From Leguminivora glycinivorella (Eukaryota; Arthropoda; Insecta; Lepidoptera; Tortricidae): a stretch of DNA of 64,000 nt. Positions 33,100 through 42,831 of this stretch are shown here, piece after piece. Where the stretch lies: contig NC_062991.1 in NCBI RefSeq assembly GCF_023078275.1, positions 1 through 64,000 of the forward strand. Direction: 5' to 3'. The translations under genes and the position numbers were made by a program. Under the pieces are notes generated by a model. It saw nothing but the letters and a program-made list of their open reading frames with translations, searched no databases and had not been told where the DNA came from. Each line of letters begins with the position of its first letter. Position 1 is the first letter of the stretch.

Positions 33100-33518
33100 G
33101 TCTTTTTTGTCTTTTTATTTATGTTGATATTTTTAGCGAACTTTAGGTCAGTTCTACTCAGAATGACGAGCACTTTCTATCTCAATAGGAGACAAAAAGT
33201 GTCCCAGATTCCCATACATTTTTGTTATTTTCCTCTTTTGTTAGGTACCCTATACAAACTCCATGGAAAATGGTAACATAATAAGAAAAAGTAGTATGGG
33301 ACATTTTTTTACCTATTAGAATTGAAAAAGCTAGTGATTCTGAGTAGAAGTAACATAAAATTAAGAGTGAACAGGCATCTTCTGGGCGAGCTCACTCCAT
33401 CGTACTAGGCCACGTCTTTGCCTTTGGCTAGTCTGTGGCCAAGAGTAAGCCCATTTATAATAATAAAAAAAAATATCAAATATCTCAAATAAAAAAAATT
33501 AAAAAAAAGAAACGCTCT
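33100..33518. mobile_element. Family I, copy 3, carrying a LINE tail
   Basis: The left half parallels copy 2 (ACTTTAGGTCAGTTCTACTC, GGAGACAAAAAGTGTCCCAG). The right terminal GAAACGCTCT is at 33509-33518. Between about 33366 and 33475 lies an inserted retroelement 3' end (CACGTCTTTGCCTTTGGCTA). Confidence 0.65.
33366..33475 (+). repeat. Retroelement 3' end (GTCTTTGCCTTTGGC type), copy 1
   Basis: CACGTCTTTGCCTTTGGCTA, GTCTGTGGCCAAGAGTAAGC and CCCATTTATAATAATAAAAA. A shorter copy lies at 34640-34705. The A-rich tail supports retroposition. Confidence 0.65.
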
Positions 33519-33662
33519 ACTATATAATGTAACTGAAATGTCAGGGAAAATTTATGAAAATGTTGGTTCTAGTGTGTGGCCGGGGGCGCTGTTTACCTTC
33601 TCTATACAATGAATGTTGTTTTGTGTGCTGCGCCCACATTCACGAATTTCTGTTTCGCCCTA

Positions 33663-33755
33663 TGGTTGACTGGTAGGGAATGCCTTAAGGCATTAAATCC
33701 GCCATTTGTACTTTTTTTTATTGTGAAATAAAGTTAAAATAAATAAATAAATGTA
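33663..33755 (+). repeat. LINE 3' tail, copy 1
   Basis: TTGACTGGTAGGGAATGCCT, TAAGGCATTAAATCCGCCAT, then AATAAAGTTAAAATAAATAAA. The reverse-strand relative lies at 44262-44340. Confidence 0.65.
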
Positions 33756-33956
33756 AATTTCCGTTAACCTGAAATAGTAATGTAAGTTTTTTATTTAAAA
33801 AGCTCAAAGTAAAGATCATCTGATACCTAACGACACACCCTTAAGTCACCAACTCTACGTTTTGATACATATAGTATGTCAACAACGACGGCTAAACTTT
33901 AAGCTCAATAAATTGATTTATCATATCACAAACATACGACCACCTAGCATTTTTGT

Positions 33957-34135
33957 TATGAATCCGACCTGGCCCACGACCGTCCGCCGCGGCGGCGGCC
34001 GCTATCTGCCACTATCAGCGATGCGATAAACCTCAGTCCCGCGCCGCGGCCCGGCCCAGCCTGACGTTGCCCTTGCCCCACGTTACCGCGCCGTACGCGC
34101 GCGCACGATACGCGTACGCGTAATACGCGAGTTTT
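33957..34135. promoter_or_regulatory. CpG-rich island
   Basis: Dense CG dinucleotides (CCGCCGCGGCGGCGGCCGC, CCGCGCCGCGGCCCGGCCCA, GTACGCGCGCGCACGATACG) in an otherwise AT-rich window, without being a recognisable repeat. It may be a promoter or untranslated first exon. I see no TATA box, donor or frame that fixes a strand. Confidence 0.3.
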
Positions 34136-34344
34136 ATTCTATGATTGATGCTAGTGATGTTTTGTGTGTGATTTTTTGAATTAAAGGTTTGTTGAAATGA
34201 AAAACGTTCAGTGTTTTGTCGGATGATTAATGATAACTAATATTTGACTTTGAAGTTATTAATAAGATAATTTTGCAAGAAGTAGTTGATAATTCATTAC
34301 AATATTTCTCAGTTACAATATTGTTTTAGTATTTACAAATTAAG

Positions 34345-34475
34345 AGGTTGCCTGGAAGAGATCGCTCTTTAGCGATAAGGCCGCCTGTTGTTTACTTCTG
34401 TAATAAAATTTATTATAGTGTGTGTGTTCCTATGTACATTTCTAAGGTTGTGCAATAAAGTCAATTTGTATTGGA
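34345..34475 (+). repeat. LINE 3' untranslated end
   Basis: GGTTGCCTGGAAGAGATCGC, TCTTTAGCGATAAGGCCGCC and TGTGCAATAAAGTCAATTTG: a 3' end I recognise as common in lepidopteran non-LTR elements. Confidence 0.65.
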
Positions 34476-34639
34476 GTTGTATTGTATTAAGATCTTGAAT
34501 GTGTTTTACACTAAAACTTTAAACTAACAGAACAAAACATTCTTGAATGTGGTATTTTCAGGGTAAAGACGATAACTACCACATGTTGATGGGTATTTGT
34601 TAATTGTCAATAAAATAAAAACGATATCTAATATAATAC

Positions 34640-34705
34640 GTCTTTGCCTTTGGCTAGTCTGTGGCCAAGAGTAAGCCCATTTATAATTTAAAAAAAAATA
34701 TCAAT
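34640..34705 (+). repeat. Retroelement 3' end (GTCTTTGCCTTTGGC type), copy 2
   Basis: A truncated relative of 33366-33475, sharing GTCTTTGCCTTTGGCTAGTC and the tail before ATATCAA. Confidence 0.65.
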
Positions 34706-35086
34706 TTACCATTGATAGTGTTTTTCATACTCGATGAGTAGGGGATAGGCCTATTTAATCTTCGGAAATGTGCTTGTCTAAAATAATCCTTATGCTATAG
34801 TTGCATATGGAACACCACAGTTTATTTGATAGCATATGAACGCAAAAACTTGCAAGAGTTATTGAAATGACACCTGTGCGAAGTGTTGTCGGCAAAGCGC
34901 ATGTAATGGTTGGTAAAGACGTCTCTAGGCAACGGATATAGCTTATCTTCAATGTACCACGTAATATGTTTGCTTAAATGTTTCTTTCCATACATAAGTC
35001 TACTTAAAAAAACACTTAAGTACTTACAATAAGAGTAATTTAATTATCTTTCTCTCGAATACAACACAAATCATGTCATATATATT
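34706..35086. other. Intergenic, no gene recognised
   Basis: AT-rich with no supported feature. Confidence 0.5.
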
Positions 35087-35222
35087 AAATTGTGACGTTT
35101 TCAACCAAAAGATACCACATTGTCCCTTAAGAATGAGGACACTAACAGGTTATTTATATGAAGATATCTGTTAATTTCGTTCTTATGGTAATGTGGTACC
35201 TTTTGCTCGAAACGTCAATTTC
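35087..35222. mobile_element. Inverted-repeat MITE
   Basis: AAATTGTGACGTTTTCAACC and AAAAGATACCACATTG on the left; the complement of the right end reads AAATTGACGTTTCGAGCAAA, AGGTACCACATTACC. The interior carries CTTAAGAATGAGG against CGTTCTTATGG, also mirrored. Confidence 0.75.
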
Positions 35223-35790
35223 ATTGATTTCTTTAAATGATTTATATATGAGTATGCCTCAAATCAGGTTCATTACCGGTATTACCGGTACGTAGTAAAT
35301 AGTGATGGCTATCCACTGTCCAAACTTCCATTTGCATATGAATTCGGTACACGTACTTAACCTTCACAGTTATCACTCACTCACAAAGAATTCGAACACG
35401 GTATTTTTAAAACTAACAATCCCATATCTCAGTTTATAAATACTTACTTAAGATATATTAGAAGCCTAAACTTTTGATATGTTGATTGATTCATAGGTAA
35501 TTCGTTTAAAGTCAAAGGTAATTATTTTATCTTTATATTAATAAAAGTATTAGAACACAGGTTATTTCATTGTTATTCACATTCTTAAATTTCGTTACGA
35601 TTGATTAAGTTTTGAAGGTGGAAACATTTCCATTAAAATTTCAGCATTTTCGCTTTTGTAGCGTCTTAAACGCCTGGGCTATCAAAGTAAAAGTACCTTT
35701 GTTTGACACAAAAAATCCAGAAATGACAATGTTTTTTTTAGGGTCAAACCAATGTACTTTTACTTGAATAGTTGTTTGTAGTGTGAAAAG
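35223..35790. other. Intergenic, no gene recognised
   Basis: AGTAAAAGTACCTTTGTTTGAC and GGGTCAAACCAATGTACTTTTACTTG (about 35685 and 35741) are inverted, suggesting a small decayed MITE. Confidence 0.45.
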
Positions 35791-35841
35791 AACGGCCTGA
35801 CGTTTTATCGTTTGTCACGCGGCCGTGCTTATTGCCTGCCT
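35791..35841. repeat. MITE family F fragment
   Basis: ACGGCCTGACGTTTTATCGT and CACGCGGCCGTGCTTATTGCC correspond to the right arm of family F with many substitutions. Confidence 0.55.
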
Positions 35842-36136
35842 GGTCAGTCTTAGTGACCCTGCCCGCTAAGGTCTGCCCGTAAATGGTTGGGGTGTTGCCA
35901 TTTATACTATCATTCGCTTTGCTTATGCCTCTGTGTTGGCACACCATGTTTTTTCCTCCATACCTCTCAATCGTTCTCTCATGACTTTCTTTTCATGTAT
36001 TATCTCACACAGTCTACCCTTTACTTGATTTCCCTTTCGTCTCGCATCCTTCACAATGTCCACATTCATTCCTAATTTCTTCTGCGTCATATCCTTCCGT
36101 ATCATAAGCTATTCACACCATTGTCTGCATGAAACC

Positions 36137-36180
36137 ACATGAATTGAATGAACTGAAGATTGCTCTTCATTAACTTGTCT
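36137..36180. repeat. Left member of a long-range direct repeat
   Basis: ACATGAATTGAATGAACT and GAAGATTGCTCTTCATTAAC recur at 37401-37452, flanking the LINE / hAT / LINE block. Confidence 0.65.
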
Positions 36181-36209
36181 GACTAAACAGTAAAACTAGC
36201 ATTGTATAT

Positions 36210-36472
36210 ATTTTTTTGAATTTTTTAAAGTCCGATCATAATTTTCATAATTACATAAGAAACTAAGACTAAACTTAAAAGGAAGCTAATGACTAAACTA
36301 GGCCCATTTGAGGCATTGTACCAAGGATACTGGCGACATTACCTCGCTGTATCGCAATGCTGATACGTTGTGCGAGGAAGTCGCCAGCTCTTCGGTCACC
36401 AGTTACCTCAACCAGACGCTTCGCGATTTCTGTGAACAACTCGCGCTGGGACCCCATGGACCTAGAGTTTCT
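36210..36472 (-). pseudogene. LINE 3' end, copy A
   Basis: The minus-strand frame ends with GSQRELFTEIAKRLVEVTGD, RRAGDFLAQRISIAIQRGN and VASILGTMP, stopping at 36293-36295. It is followed by a 3' untranslated tail with CTTAGTTTCTTATGTAATTA. This is the same C-terminal family as 29738-29860. It is 5' truncated exactly where the family K element begins. Confidence 0.75.
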
Positions 36473-36917
36473 AGAACATTCGGTTCAGCTCTTACCGAAC
36501 CGAACATTCGGTCGAATATTCGGTTACGCCATATTTAGAAAGCGGATGTTAAAAAAAAACTATTAAATGATTTATAATGTTACTAGAACTACATATGTTA
36601 TTACGATTTAATGAATTTAACTAAAACTTAGTTAAAACAACTCTAAACTCTTCTCAACTCTTAAACTACGGTTTTTCCAACTTTGTGTTTGTATTTTGAC
36701 GCATAGGCAATTATCTTTTTTTAGTAGTTCCTTAGAAAGCTACTAAAATAGGAGCTTATTATCCAAAGGAATACGTAAGATCTTCATTATTTTTTTACTT
36801 TGTTTATTCGGTAAATATTCGGCAAAGCAACCGAATTATTCGGCCGAATACGAACATTGAAAAACTTGCCGAATATGCCGAATACCGAATATTTGCCGAA
36901 TATTCGGCCCATCTCTA
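36473..36917. mobile_element. hAT-like family K, copy 2 (left end lost)
   Basis: Nearly collinear with 4596-5088 from GAACATTCGGTTCAGCTCTT onward, with the right end ...GGCCCATCTCTA at 36917. The first 30-60 bp of the left end are missing, so there is no matching target duplication beside the left junction. CATTGTAT follows the right end and also occurs at 36200, on the far side of LINE copy A. Confidence 0.75.
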
Positions 36918-36924
36918 CATTGTA

Positions 36925-37185
36925 TATATATGTATATATTTTTTTTATTTTTTTAAAGTATGAGGAATAATTACATAAGAAACTAAGACTAAACTTAAAA
37001 GCTAACTAGGCCCTTCAGGCATTGTACCAAGGATACTGGCGACATTTCCTCGCTGTATCGTAATGCTGATACGTTGTGCGAGGAAGTCGCCAGCTCTTCG
37101 ATCACCAGTTACCTCAACCAGACGCTTCGCGATTTCTGTGAACAACTCGCGCTGGGACCCCATGGACTTAGAGTTTCTAAAATTA
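36925..37185 (-). pseudogene. LINE 3' end, copy B
   Basis: Very similar to copy A, offset by about 707 bp (TACTGGCGACATTTCCTCGC; GAACAACTCGCGCTGGGACC). The frame stops at 37002-37004 after GTMPEGPS, closer at the end to the 29738 copy. Both start from nearly the same 5' truncation point, which favours duplication over independent insertion. Confidence 0.75.
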
Positions 37186-37400
37186 AATAGAATCGAGTAT
37201 TATAGAACATTATTGTCAATTTTGTAGTCACAGTGCTTATAGTACTAACATCTTTAAACACATGATTAATACTTTTGTCACCTCGTTTGATAATTAGACT
37301 CTTATTGTTTCACTAATATTGTATCAAAACTACCTTAAATATTCATCAGCGTCATCTAACCGAATATCTTACGAATAAATTACCTATGCTGCTTACAGAC

Positions 37401-37452
37401 TACATGAATCTGAATAAACTATATAAGAAGATTGCTCTTCATGAACTTGTCT
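37401..37452. repeat. Right member of a long-range direct repeat
   Basis: ACATGAATCTGAATAAACT and GAAGATTGCTCTTCATGAAC match 36137-36180. Confidence 0.65.
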
Positions 37453-37544
37453 CGCTACAAAGCTTGTATTGTTTATATGCAACGTGTAGTGCAGGTGCAC
37501 TGCAGTTTACGCTACCGATCCATAGATGTCGTGCGTCATCACCC

Positions 37545-37596
37545 GCCATTGGCTCTCGACGGTGATTGGCTAAATTAGTTTACTGACGTTACGTCA
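37545..37596. promoter_or_regulatory. Promoter-like cluster: two CCAAT boxes and a CRE-like site
   Basis: ATTGGC occurs at 37548-37553 and 37565-37570, 17 bp apart, both as CCAAT on the minus strand. TGACGTTACGTCA at 37584-37596 is a palindromic bZIP/CRE-like site. GGCGGGTGATGACGCACG flanks them on the minus strand. Such clustering is typical of proximal promoters, and the orientation of the CCAAT boxes would suggest minus-strand transcription. No exon is visible to confirm it. Confidence 0.3.
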
Positions 37597-37764
37597 TTTC
37601 AAACTACTTTACAAACGGCGTCCATTCATTTTTATAGTATATCGTGATATAAAAACTGTAGTTTGATGTTTAGATTATGATATAATTTCATTTTGTTGAT
37701 GGATTGTGTGTGAATTTTTAAATTTTACTAGGTGTTCCCATTACTTTACATTGTAAGATTCATA

Positions 37765-37830
37765 ATTCATAATTCTTTATTGCAAACCATGGTTACAGTA
37801 CAGGTATTGAATGTAGTATGATGTCTCACA
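37765..37830 (-). repeat. LINE 3' tail fragment
   Basis: TTCTTTATTGCAAACCATGG on plus, which reads as GCAATAAAGAAT with upstream TACTGTAACC on minus, a short non-LTR 3' end. Confidence 0.45.
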
Positions 37831-38875
37831 TGGACCCTGCAAGGGCACAGCATATAATAACTTATCATTAAATTTAATTATTATTATTTAAAAAAAAGAA
37901 TAAATTAAACATTGAAAAATAAGATTTGTAAGGTCAACTGTTATTGTCATCTTAACACATTGCGCTAATACTACTAATAGGTAGTCCCCTGAAGCCCCCT
38001 CCAAAACATATTTATTAGGTACCTGCAGTGACACATACGGTCCTAAATACCTACATGAAGTAATTTTGATTAAGTTATTTTCCATCCTGAGTTAATACAT
38101 GAATGATACACAAAATTGTGTAAATTATCTACCTATTAACTTACTTTGCCTATGTTTAAAAATACATGAATGCAATGTCATGATTATTAAAAAGTCATCA
38201 ACATCATAGGAAGATTTTTTTTATGTTTGGCTGATTTTCTTAAAACAATACAGCCTTTTTGGACCACTGCTTTTTATTCAGCCTTGTCATATTGCTGGAG
38301 ATTTTTTACCGATTTTCTGAGAACTCATTTAAGGTCACATTATTATTTGTATGTAGATATCTACTTACCATGCATGACACTTTTTACATAGCATGAGAAA
38401 TAATGTACACAAACACATTACTAGAAATAAGTTAACGAAATAGGAAATAAAGTAAGAATAGGAAACTACACAAACGAAGAATGAAGTATTATAAAGTCAC
38501 ACAATTACAGATCTTTATAGATTTCTTTATTAAGCACCCTACCCTACCCTTTAAAAAATCTCAAAATGGAGTTATAGTGGAACTTTACAAGTCTTTTTAG
38601 AAAGTTGTTCATATTGTAATGTATTACCGTCACTCCAAAAATCTATTGAGGTCGAACGCATTTAAAAACGTCAACCACGTAAACCCAGATCCTGAACATT
38701 TAACCTTATTCAAACTAATTATAGGCTATTTTCGGGTAACAGCGTTTTACTTGTTCAGGGGTTAACTAATGACCGACAGTGTCCACAAATCACACCAATT
38801 TCGGGACAATAGTGTCCGAGGCCGCTGATGTAACACACAGCTCGATAATGCCGGACAGTTTGTCCTAGGTTGTGC
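37831..38875. other. Intergenic, no gene recognised
   Basis: AT-rich with no supported gene, running up to the target duplication of the large element. Confidence 0.5.
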
Positions 38876-38883
38876 CCTTGAAC
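38876..38883 (+). repeat. 8-bp target duplication, left (CCTTGAAC)
   Basis: Identical to 51193-51200 and immediately outside the inverted ends CAGGGACCGG. It marks the insertion point of the 12.3-kb element. Confidence 0.8.
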
Positions 38884-39278
38884 CAGGGACCGGCCCGCTA
38901 TCCCTTATACGGGGTTTTGTATGGGTATTTCGTTAGGCTTAACTTACCCTACCCTTTTGGCGCGATACCCTTTCATTTTGCTTTTAAAGCCCTAACGAAA
39001 GCGCTTTACCTAAAATAGCCCAATACCCTTTCAAAACCCTTATCATCGGCTCAGCCTAACGCCATAAGGGTAAGCCTTATATTGGGTTTTATTTGCTCTC
39101 CCTTATAGCATATCGTGCGAGTTTAAATCCTGTACCTCGCTCATAAAGCACACATTACTCCGAACGAAATAACATACGATCGTTACCTACGGCGGCACTG
39201 TGTGTGATATTTTGCGCGTTTCTGTTTGATGGAAACGGCTGTAGATAAAATAAGGTTCAATTTTCAATACCAAATCCG

Positions 39279-39769
39279 TCCGTCCGTCCGCGAATAATCT
39301 CAGTAACCGTTAGCACTAGAAAGCTGAAATTTGGTCCCAATATGTATATCAATCACGCCAACAGAGTGCAAAAATAAAAATGGAAAAAAATGTTTTATTA
39401 GGGTACCCCCCTACATGTAAAGTGGGGGCTGATCATTTTTTTTTCATTCCAACCCCAACGTGTGATATAATTATTGTTGGATAGGTATTTAAGAATGAAT
39501 AAAGGGTTTACTAAGATTGCTTTTTGATAATATTAATATTTTCGGAAATAATCGCTCCTAAAGGAAAAAAAAATGCGTCCCCCCCTCTAACTTTTGAACC
39601 ATAAGTTTAAAAAATATGAAAAAAATCACAAAAGTAGAACTTTGTAAAGACTTTCTATTAGGAAAATTGTTTTGAACTTGATAGGTTCAGTAGTTTTTGA
39701 GAAAAATATGGAAAACTTCGGAACCCTACACTGAGCGTGGCCCGACACGCTCTTGGCCGGTTTTTTTAT
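39279..39769 (-). mobile_element. Dispersed element family C, copy 3, right end lost
   Basis: Minus-strand copy. Its GGCCAAGAGCGTGTCGGGCC left end is intact at 39769, but about 60 bp of the other end are missing and it starts in GTCCGTCCGTCC at 39279. It sits between the sub-terminal region and the first 120-bp array, adjoining the array without a spacer. Confidence 0.75.
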
Positions 39770-41412
39770 CGGACTTGTCTTGATGAGTACCCGAAGTCTA
39801 GCTGATGCTGAACCCTGGCTGCACCTAGGGGAACTCGGGTTTAGTGTAATACAGGCAAACGCTGTTTTCGTCATCGGACTTGTCTTGATGAGTACTCGAG
39901 TGAGCAGTACCCGAAGTCCAGCTGATGCTGAACCCTGGCTGTACCTAGGGGAACTCGGGTTTAGTGTAACACAGGCAAACGCTGGTTTCGTCATCGGACT
40001 TGTCTTGATGAGTACTCGAGTGAGCAGTACCCGAAGTCCAGCTGATGCTGAACCCTGGCTGCACCTAGGGGAACTCGGGTTTATTGAAACACAGGCAAAC
40101 GCTGTTTTCGTCATCGGACTTGTCTTAATGAGTACTCGAGTGAGCAGTACCCGAAGTCCAGCTGATGCTGAACCCTGGCTGTATCTAGGGGAACTCGGGT
40201 TTAGTGTAACACAGGCAAACGCTGTTTTCGTCATCGGACTTGTCTTGATGAGTACTCGAGTGAGCAGTACCCGAAGTCCAGCTGATGCTGAACCCTGGCT
40301 GCACCTAGGGGAACTCGGGTTTAGTGTAACACAGGCAAACGCTGTTTTCGTCATCGGACTTGTCTTGATGAGTACTCGGGTGAGCAGTACCCGACGTCCA
40401 GCTGATGCTGAACCCTGGCTGCACCTAGGGGAACTTGGGTTTAGTGTAACCCAGGCAAACGCTGTTTTCGTCATCGGACTTGTCTTGTTGAGTACTCGAG
40501 CAAGCAGTACCCGAAGTCCAGCTGATGCTGAACCCTGGCTGTACCTAGGGGAACTCGGGATTAGTGTAACACAGGCAAACGCTGTTTTCGTCATCGGACT
40601 TGTCTTGATGAATACTCGAGTGAGCAGTACCCAAAGTCCAGCTGATGCAGAACCCTGGCTGCACCTATGGGAACTCGGGTTTAGTGTAGCACAGGCAAAC
40701 GCTGTTTTCGTCATCGGCCTTGTCTTGATGAGTACTCGAATGAGCAGTACTCAAAGTCCAGCTGATGCTGAACCCTGGCTGCACCTAGGGGAACTCGGGT
40801 TTAGTGTAACACAGGCAAACGCTGTTTTCGTTATCGGACTTGTCTTGATGAGTACTCGAGTGAGCAATACCCAAAGTCCAGCTGATGCTGAACCCTGGCT
40901 GCACCTAGGGGAACTTGGGTTTAGTGTAACCCAGGCAAACGCTGTTTTCGTCATCGGACTTGTCTTGATGAGTACTCAAGCAAGCAGTACCCAAAGTCCA
41001 GCTGTTGCTGAACTCTGGCTGCACCTAGGGGAACTCGGGTTTAGTGTAACACAGGTAAACGCTGTTTTCGTCATCGGACTTGTCTTGATGAGCACTCGAG
41101 TGAGCAGTACCCGAAGTGTAGCTGATGCTGAACTCTGTTTGCACCTAGGGGAACTCGGGTTTAGTGTAACACAGGCAAACGCTGTTTTCGTCATTGGACT
41201 TGTCTTAATGAGTATTTGGGTGAGCTGTACCCAAGATAGAGCTGATGCTGAAACCTGGCTGTACCTAGGGGAACTCGGGTTTGGTGTAACATAGGCAAAC
41301 GCTGTTTGCGTCATCGGACTTGTCTTGACGAGGACTTGGGTACGCAATAGCCAAGACAGCGCTGTAGCTGAGCCCTGGCGGTATCTAGGGCAACTCTAGT
41401 TTCGGTGCATTA
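39770..41412 (+). repeat. 120-bp tandem array, left arm (about 13.6 units)
   Basis: Unit landmarks: ATCGGACTTGTCTTGATGAG, GCTGATGCTGAACCCTGGCT, CCTAGGGGAACTCGGG and GCAAACGCTGTTTTCGTC. The period is 120 throughout with mostly point differences. The last unit (41300-41412) is diverged, reading GACAGCGCTGTAGCTGAGCC, then TTTCGGTGCATTATAATA. Because 120 is a multiple of three and the unit lacks stops in some frames, it gives a 513-residue plus-strand frame and a 362-residue minus-strand frame. Neither frame stays open in the other array, so neither is likely to be a protein. Confidence 0.95.
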
Positions 41413-42774
41413 TAATATAGAAATATTTCATGCAATGTCAAGTTAGGCATAAAACATTATATTAACTGTCAAAAACCAGAAGTGAATATTAACATCAAGT
41501 AGTTATAACAAATTTATTAATTTGCCATATATAAAACACTTTATTTATGTCTAAAAAAATACGTATGTATATCCATTTGAATATCAAAATTAAGTACAGT
41601 CGATTTCACTAATAGTAACAGGGAATAAAGAGAATACTGGAGTTCCAAGCGTCCATAGACTGCGGTAACTATTTACTATCAGACGGGCTGTATGCTTGAT
41701 TGCCACCAGAAAAGTATTTCTGTTTCAAACGATCTTCATAGAATTCACAACAATCAACAGAAATAGTTTGACAGATTCTATGGTACTACTCAACTCAACC
41801 AAGTGCCACAGTCATAAAGACGAGTCTAAGATATTTTACACAAAACATACTATGAACAGAAAACAGCGTTTGGGTAATTCTCAAAATAGTGGCATCGTAC
41901 CCTGCCATCACGTTTTTGAATAGAAAGTATGCGAAATATATAATTTTCACATATAATTAAAATTTTCATAAGTAGGCATTAACGTGACACATCGAGGCCA
42001 ACACATATTTTTTCTATAAATATAATACTTTTGTAAAAAAAAAATAAAGAAGACCGTTTTCTACTGTAGCCTGCCTTGTCACAACGCGACACTGCTCAAG
42101 TTTTCGCTCTATAGATTATTAAATTGCAGTTTTATGATAATAAAATATCGTTTTTTGTAGAGAATAGACTACTATATTCTTAAATATACGTTGCACGGGA
42201 TGTTTCGATTACTTTTGAACACTAATTTTCACCTTCAAAGTTTGTCCAGCGATATTTTCTCCATATCCTGTGCGTCCGCGGTATTGCACCTCACTCACAC
42301 ACAGAAAGTCTTATTGAGGCCCTAATATACGTAAAACACGTAGCCAGTATGGTTCTAGCCACCGGTGTAAAGGTTTGTGTGTGAGGTGCTGCGGTCTTGT
42401 GGTTAGAAGTTTTCAAAGTGTGACGTTCGGAGTTTGTAACAGGTATGTCCACTTTATTCTGGCATGATTATTTTAAAATATTAATACGGCAGTTTTTTTA
42501 CCAATAACATTTTAATGTTGTATTGAAGTATAACTATGTATATTAAAATTATGACAGTTGTATTATCAACAGTTTCGGAGATAATATCTAGTTAATCGGA
42601 TTTTCACTACACCCTGTGTAACTTTATCCTGCCATCACTCTGCAGGGTAAAGTGACTGTTGACAGGATAAAGAAACACAAGTAAAAAAAAGCTATTTTGA
42701 CATGGTTTTTACTAACTTGCAATGTATGTATGTATGTATGTTTGTATGTATGTTGAGGTCAAATCTTGCAACCC
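41413..42774. other. Interior of the large element, left part
   Basis: No recognisable gene. 41640-41705 is a decayed family S SINE piece (AGCGTCCATAGACTGCGG; GACGGGCTGTATGCTTGATT). 42283-42398 folds: GCACCTCACTCACACACAG against TTTGTGTGTGAGGTGC. CTTTATCCTGCCA at 42622-42634 recurs in direct orientation at 48622-48634, on the other side of the inserted LINEs, with CAGGATAAAG also nearby. A (TATG) run lies at 42721-42752. Confidence 0.55.
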
Positions 42775-42831
42775 AATTTGAAGCAGAAATATTCAACCGA
42801 CTGAGCTGAAATTTTGTATACACGCTGCGGA

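Noticed and set aside
35923..36105. Minus-strand 60-codon frame, RKGNQVKGRLCEIIHEKK and KTWCANTEA
   Set aside because: It faintly resembles the C-terminal end of some LINE proteins (basic region followed by W...C.N), but I could not align it to a specific family by eye.
39626..41347. Array frames on both strands as repeat proteins
   Set aside because: Simultaneously open plus and minus frames in a satellite, with no start context, splice signals or conserved frame.
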